Shown here: piece after piece, positions 61,377 through 64,000 of the stretch | Layout of the letters: the number at the start of each line of letters is the position of its first letter | How positions within the stretch are numbered: the stretch's first letter is position 1 | Assembly (NCBI GenBank): GCA_965178125.1 | Contig: OZ237742.1 | Span: 1,054,001 to 1,118,000, forward strand | Reading direction: 5' to 3' | DNA from: Bilabrum cf. latius | Taxonomy: Eukaryota > Bigyra: Bicosoecida > Bigyra > Bicosoecida | Length of the DNA stretch: 64,000 bases | Notes under the pieces: generated by a model | The model's database searches: none | Seen by the model: only the letters and a program-made list of their open reading frames with translations | Told to the model about the DNA's origin: nothing | Program-made: the position numbers and the translations under genes

Positions 61377-62195
61377 TCAAGCGGGACATGACTACAAGTA
61401 CGAATTGAAGTCGAATTTCTCGGGCTCCTTGTTGAAGGTCCTGACCAGCTTTGGCTCCTTGAGGTAGTAGTGGGAGAGCAGCCAGAGCAGCCGCCTCGCT
61501 TCGTCCTTCGTCAGGTGCGCGCTGAAATCTCCACGCACCAGCACCAGCCCTTTCTTGTCCTGGAAATCCTCGTGAAAAGCCACTGCCATGTAGGGCTCCG
61601 CGTTGTTCGGGTCCTTCCTGTAGTCTTCCAAGTAGGTGAAGATGCAGTAGTTATCCTGGAACTGGCTCAGAACCGTAAAGAACTTCCCGTCCCCCTTCTG
61701 CACGGGAAACACAAAGTATGGAAACTTCTTTGCCTCAGCTTTCCAGCCTTTCCAGGTCTCCGTATCGACTACCATACCACAGGCATCTCGTCGTTCGATA
61801 TGGTGCTTCTTCCAGATCTCGAAGATTTGTTCAGGCGGCTCCCGCTCGAGCAACGCGTACTTAATAATTTGCTCCAATCGCCTGGGCGCAGGAAACGAAA
61901 AGCCAGGCATGTACTTCGCGCCCTACGTAATGTACGGGTGAGCCCTATTGGTCTTGATGCTCGGCTAGGGGTTCTCCATCACTGTGGCACTGCTCCCTCC
62001 AGAAGCAGAGCCACTCGATTCAGAGCTAACGAACGGTGTGCTGTGCACTGAACGCGCAAGCAACGTGTGCGTGCCGCCACTTGTTGGCACGATCGGGGTT
62101 GCGGATGCAGCAACTGACTACAGCGAGGCAAAGACGGGCAGCTGGCGCAGCTGCGGCCTACACAAGCTAGATTGTCGCAATAATCGCCCAAGCAT
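61377..62195 (-). CDS. ATP11: Mitochondrial F1-ATPase assembly factor ATP11
   Basis: 272 residues, single exon, TGA stop. ATP11 (ATPAF1) is a matrix chaperone that binds free F1 beta subunits during ATP synthase assembly. The start at 62195 gives MLGRLLRQSSLCRPQLRQL, an Arg-rich mitochondrial presequence. The conserved domain follows: PAPRRLEQIIKYALLE, EIWKKHH, a core with FVFPVQKGDGKFF, GLVLVRGDFS, and VRTFNKEPEKFDF near the end, matching the family from memory. TAG codons lie in the N-terminal part (including 61965-61967 and 61923-61925) and just before the end (61392-61394), after which four sense codons reach the TGA. A later ATG at 61979 would remove the presequence and is rejected. The start is divergent from the next gene, 97 bp away. 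Confidence 0.9.
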
Positions 62196-62292
62196 ATCCC
62201 TAGGAACGCAAATCTGCAGCAAGTATGGCGCAGTATGCGGTTTTGATGGTTTGCCTGCATTCTTCCGGTTTTTTGTCCAGCCGTTGCGACCA
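62196..62292. promoter_or_regulatory. Divergent region between ATP11 and the last gene
   Basis: 97 bp between start codons. A pyrimidine-rich stretch ending in TTTTTTGTCCAG (62270-62280) looks like a splice acceptor for the plus-strand gene, so its true start may lie in an unseen exon. Confidence 0.35.
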
Positions 62293-64000
62293 ATGCGGGC
62301 GACCTCGAACCCTGGTTTCTGCGTCCAGTAGCCGCTCTCAAGAGCGGTGATACGAATGTAGTATGATTCCTCCGAAGAAACATTTCCACATGGTAACCTG
62401 GAGGAAGACTCTGGGAGGGGTATCCTTGCGTACTCCGCTGCCAGGCAGCTTCGCGAGCAGGCCAAGCGAGACTGGGTGCGCGGGGCGATGAACCGTGTGT
62501 TTACTTTGGTCGGATAGGGAAGAGCTATTGATCAGGAGCAGGATTTTCTTCGATTTTTCCTCTGCTGTGTCACAATACTATCCGTGGTGATGACTGCCAG
62601 TGAAACCCTCGTCAGGATGCACGACGCCAGGTCAACTCTATGCCCAGAGCTCGCCGCAGACCCAGCCTCCCCAGGCAACGCGTCCGTCGCTGTACTTGAG
62701 TCCGAGTGTGATAGTCGCGTGAGCGGCGTGCAGTGGTGGTGGCCGTCGGCAGAAGTGCCGATGCACGAGCTGCTCAGGGTTGCGTTTGCGGTAGAAGTGC
62801 TCTTCACGGTAGTTGCGCTGATCGAGTACGCCTTGCGAATATGGTCCAGCCCAGTACTGTTTGATAGTAGATTCGACATTTCTGCAAACCGCGCGGCGCT
62901 GCTCTCGGCGACGCACCTTAAGCGCTGGTGCAAGTGCTACGACATGCGGTGGTGGTGCGCTCTGCGGTGCTCCAAGTGGTGCGGCCCGTGGTGCTCGGTC
63001 CGCTGGTTCGCGCCCGTTTCATGGAACGAACTGGTCCGACCCGGCGCCTTCGTCGCGCTGTCTCCGCCGCAGACGAGCCTTCTGATCAAGTCGGAGGCGG
63101 AGCGGCTCATCACCGAGGGGGCCGGCCTGCCAGTGGGTGAGTATGACGAGAGCCTTCAAGTTGGGGCAGGGGGTCCCGGGATCGGGATCGGGGACAAGGC
63201 GGCCGGGTCGTCCACGACCACCCGCCCGATTGCTATCCCCAGCAGGAGTGTGACGAGTGGGAGGCGCCGGGACTCCCATCTCGGCCCGGAGGCGCGGAGG
63301 GCGCTGGTGGCCCAGATCACCGGAGTGAAGGATGAAGATAGCGACGGAACTGGCAGCGAGTCTGAGCGGAACCGCGGGGGGTCCATCAGCGGCGGCGGAG
63401 GGAACAATCCCAGCAGCCGGTCGGAGTGGGTGGTGGTCGAGGCCAAGGAGAAGGCGAGCGGGAGCAGCCTGGCGCGTCTCAGGGGCCAGGAGCAGGTTCT
63501 CCACAGGGGGGCGGCTCCGAGTCCCGTGCAGAGAGCCGTTGAGATGGCGACCGCGGCGAGGATCCAGGAGGCCTTGCAGAGGGCGGGGGACCGGACCGGT
63601 GGCGGTGTGACGAGTGCGAGGCGCGCCCCTGGGCTGTCTCGGGAGGGCTCGAGGAGGCGCTCCACGATGCCTCCCAAGCAAGGGGGCGCTCTGCTGGGCT
63701 CTGGTGGCTCTGGCGGCGGTGCGGGGGCGGGCGGCCAGGGTGCCTCAAGTGGGCGGGGCGGTGCTGTGGGCAGGGGTTCCAGGCTGCAGGCGGGCACGGG
63801 GTCCCAGGAGGAGCTTACTGGGGAGGTGCGGGAGGCGGCTGCGGCTGCTGCTGCGGGGACTGCGGCGAGCGGCGGCAGCAGCAGCGCCACGACGGCGAAT
63901 CCGCTGCTGGGTCGATCGGCCAGCGATGGGCACCGCGGCGATGGAACACATCGAGGCGGTAACGACCCCTGGAACGAGGTCCCCGCTTTGACCAGTGGAC
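62293..64000 (+). CDS. Membrane protein with two TM segments and long Gly/Ser-rich tail, 3' incomplete
   Basis: The frame is open from 62293 to the window edge (569 codons) with TAG codons at 62329, 62356 and 62515. After a soluble N-terminus (SAARQLREQAKRDWVRGAMN) come two hydrophobic segments, DFLRFFLCCVTILSVVMTAS (about residue 80-102) and LLRVAFAVEVLFTVVALIEY (about 155-175) followed by ALRIW. The second resembles S2 of voltage-sensor domains (FxxE...LRI), and the first could be S1, but I cannot follow S3-S4. A Cys/Trp-rich segment follows (KRWCKCYDMRWWC), then long low-complexity Gly/Ser/Arg sequence. It might be an ion-channel-like protein; that is a guess. The start could also lie upstream, because a strong acceptor-like site sits just before 62281. 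Confidence 0.65.

Noticed and set aside
61377-61979. ATP11 starting at the ATG at 61979
   Set aside because: This would lack a mitochondrial presequence; the frame continues upstream to an ATG at 62195 with a typical one.
7165-62195. Genes broken by premature stops (pseudogenes)
   Set aside because: Every interruption is TAG, never TGA or TAA; frames continue unchanged and domains are intact on both sides, in essential genes too. Decay would give mixed stops and frameshifts.
62281-64000. Definite voltage-gated ion channel
   Set aside because: Only two hydrophobic segments resemble S1 and S2; no S4 arginine ladder or pore loop is visible before the window ends.
1-64000. tRNA, rRNA, CRISPR or transposon features
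   Set aside because: I looked for cloverleaf T-loop words, direct-repeat arrays and transposase or reverse-transcriptase motifs and found none I could support.

Overview
This is nuclear DNA of a GC-rich, intron-poor protist, read with a non-standard code. Under the standard code nearly every gene here looks shattered by in-frame TAG codons. Reading TAG as glutamine turns the fragments into intact genes of up to about 9.2 kb. The assignment can be tested inside the window: three tandem paralogues share aligned positions where one copy has TAG and another has a glutamine codon (for example 22450-22452 and 43597-43599 TAG against 31523-31525 CAG). All complete genes modelled here end in TGA. I found no in-frame TAA in the reading frames I followed, and no TAA terminator that I trust. 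Introns are GT-AG, mostly 85-170 nt, and sit near 5' ends; one exon is only 16 nt. I cannot name the organism. Spliced genes, 12-TM cyclase-like proteins, AGC and receptor-like kinases, an F1-ATPase assembly factor with a mitochondrial presequence and a RAP-domain protein all say eukaryote.

Layout, left to right: 3' end of an unknown gene (+, to 1176); a spliced ankyrin/U-box ubiquitin ligase (-, 1382-3535); a two-domain peroxisomal SCP2 protein (+, 3752-4546); an ARM/HEAT-like protein (-, 4928-6916); a secreted GxGYxYP-type putative glycoside hydrolase (+, 7165-9963); a 1758-residue disordered protein with RPxSA motifs (+, 10088-15364); two of three giant paralogues (-, 15565-24753 and 25232-34141); a membrane-anchored DUF4419 protein (+, 35218-36693); the third giant paralogue (-, 36823-46155); an AGC-type kinase (-, 46498-48794); a receptor-like kinase with a roughly 1,100-residue insertion inside its N-lobe (-, 49363-54636); a RAP-domain organellar protein (-, 54704-59431); farnesyl diphosphate synthase (+, 59551-60832); F1-ATPase assembly factor ATP11 (-, 61377-62195); and a membrane protein running off the right edge (+, 62293 onward).

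The standout is the 30 kb array of three giant genes. Each encodes about 3,000 residues: six predicted TM segments, a class III cyclase-like region, six more TM segments, a second cyclase-like region, then a Ser/Thr kinase with a 470-580 residue insertion in the activation segment and a shared C-terminal domain I do not recognise. This is the layout of an animal-type transmembrane adenylyl cyclase fused to a kinase. The usual metal-binding aspartates of the cyclase appear to be missing, which suggests a pseudocyclase regulating a kinase. The paralogues are strongly diverged overall but share patches of near-perfect nucleotide identity (137 bp, 191 bp, 75 bp), which points to gene conversion. 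Together with two further kinases, the locus is a signalling cluster; the housekeeping genes (FPPS, ATP11, SCP2) serve as internal controls for the recoding.
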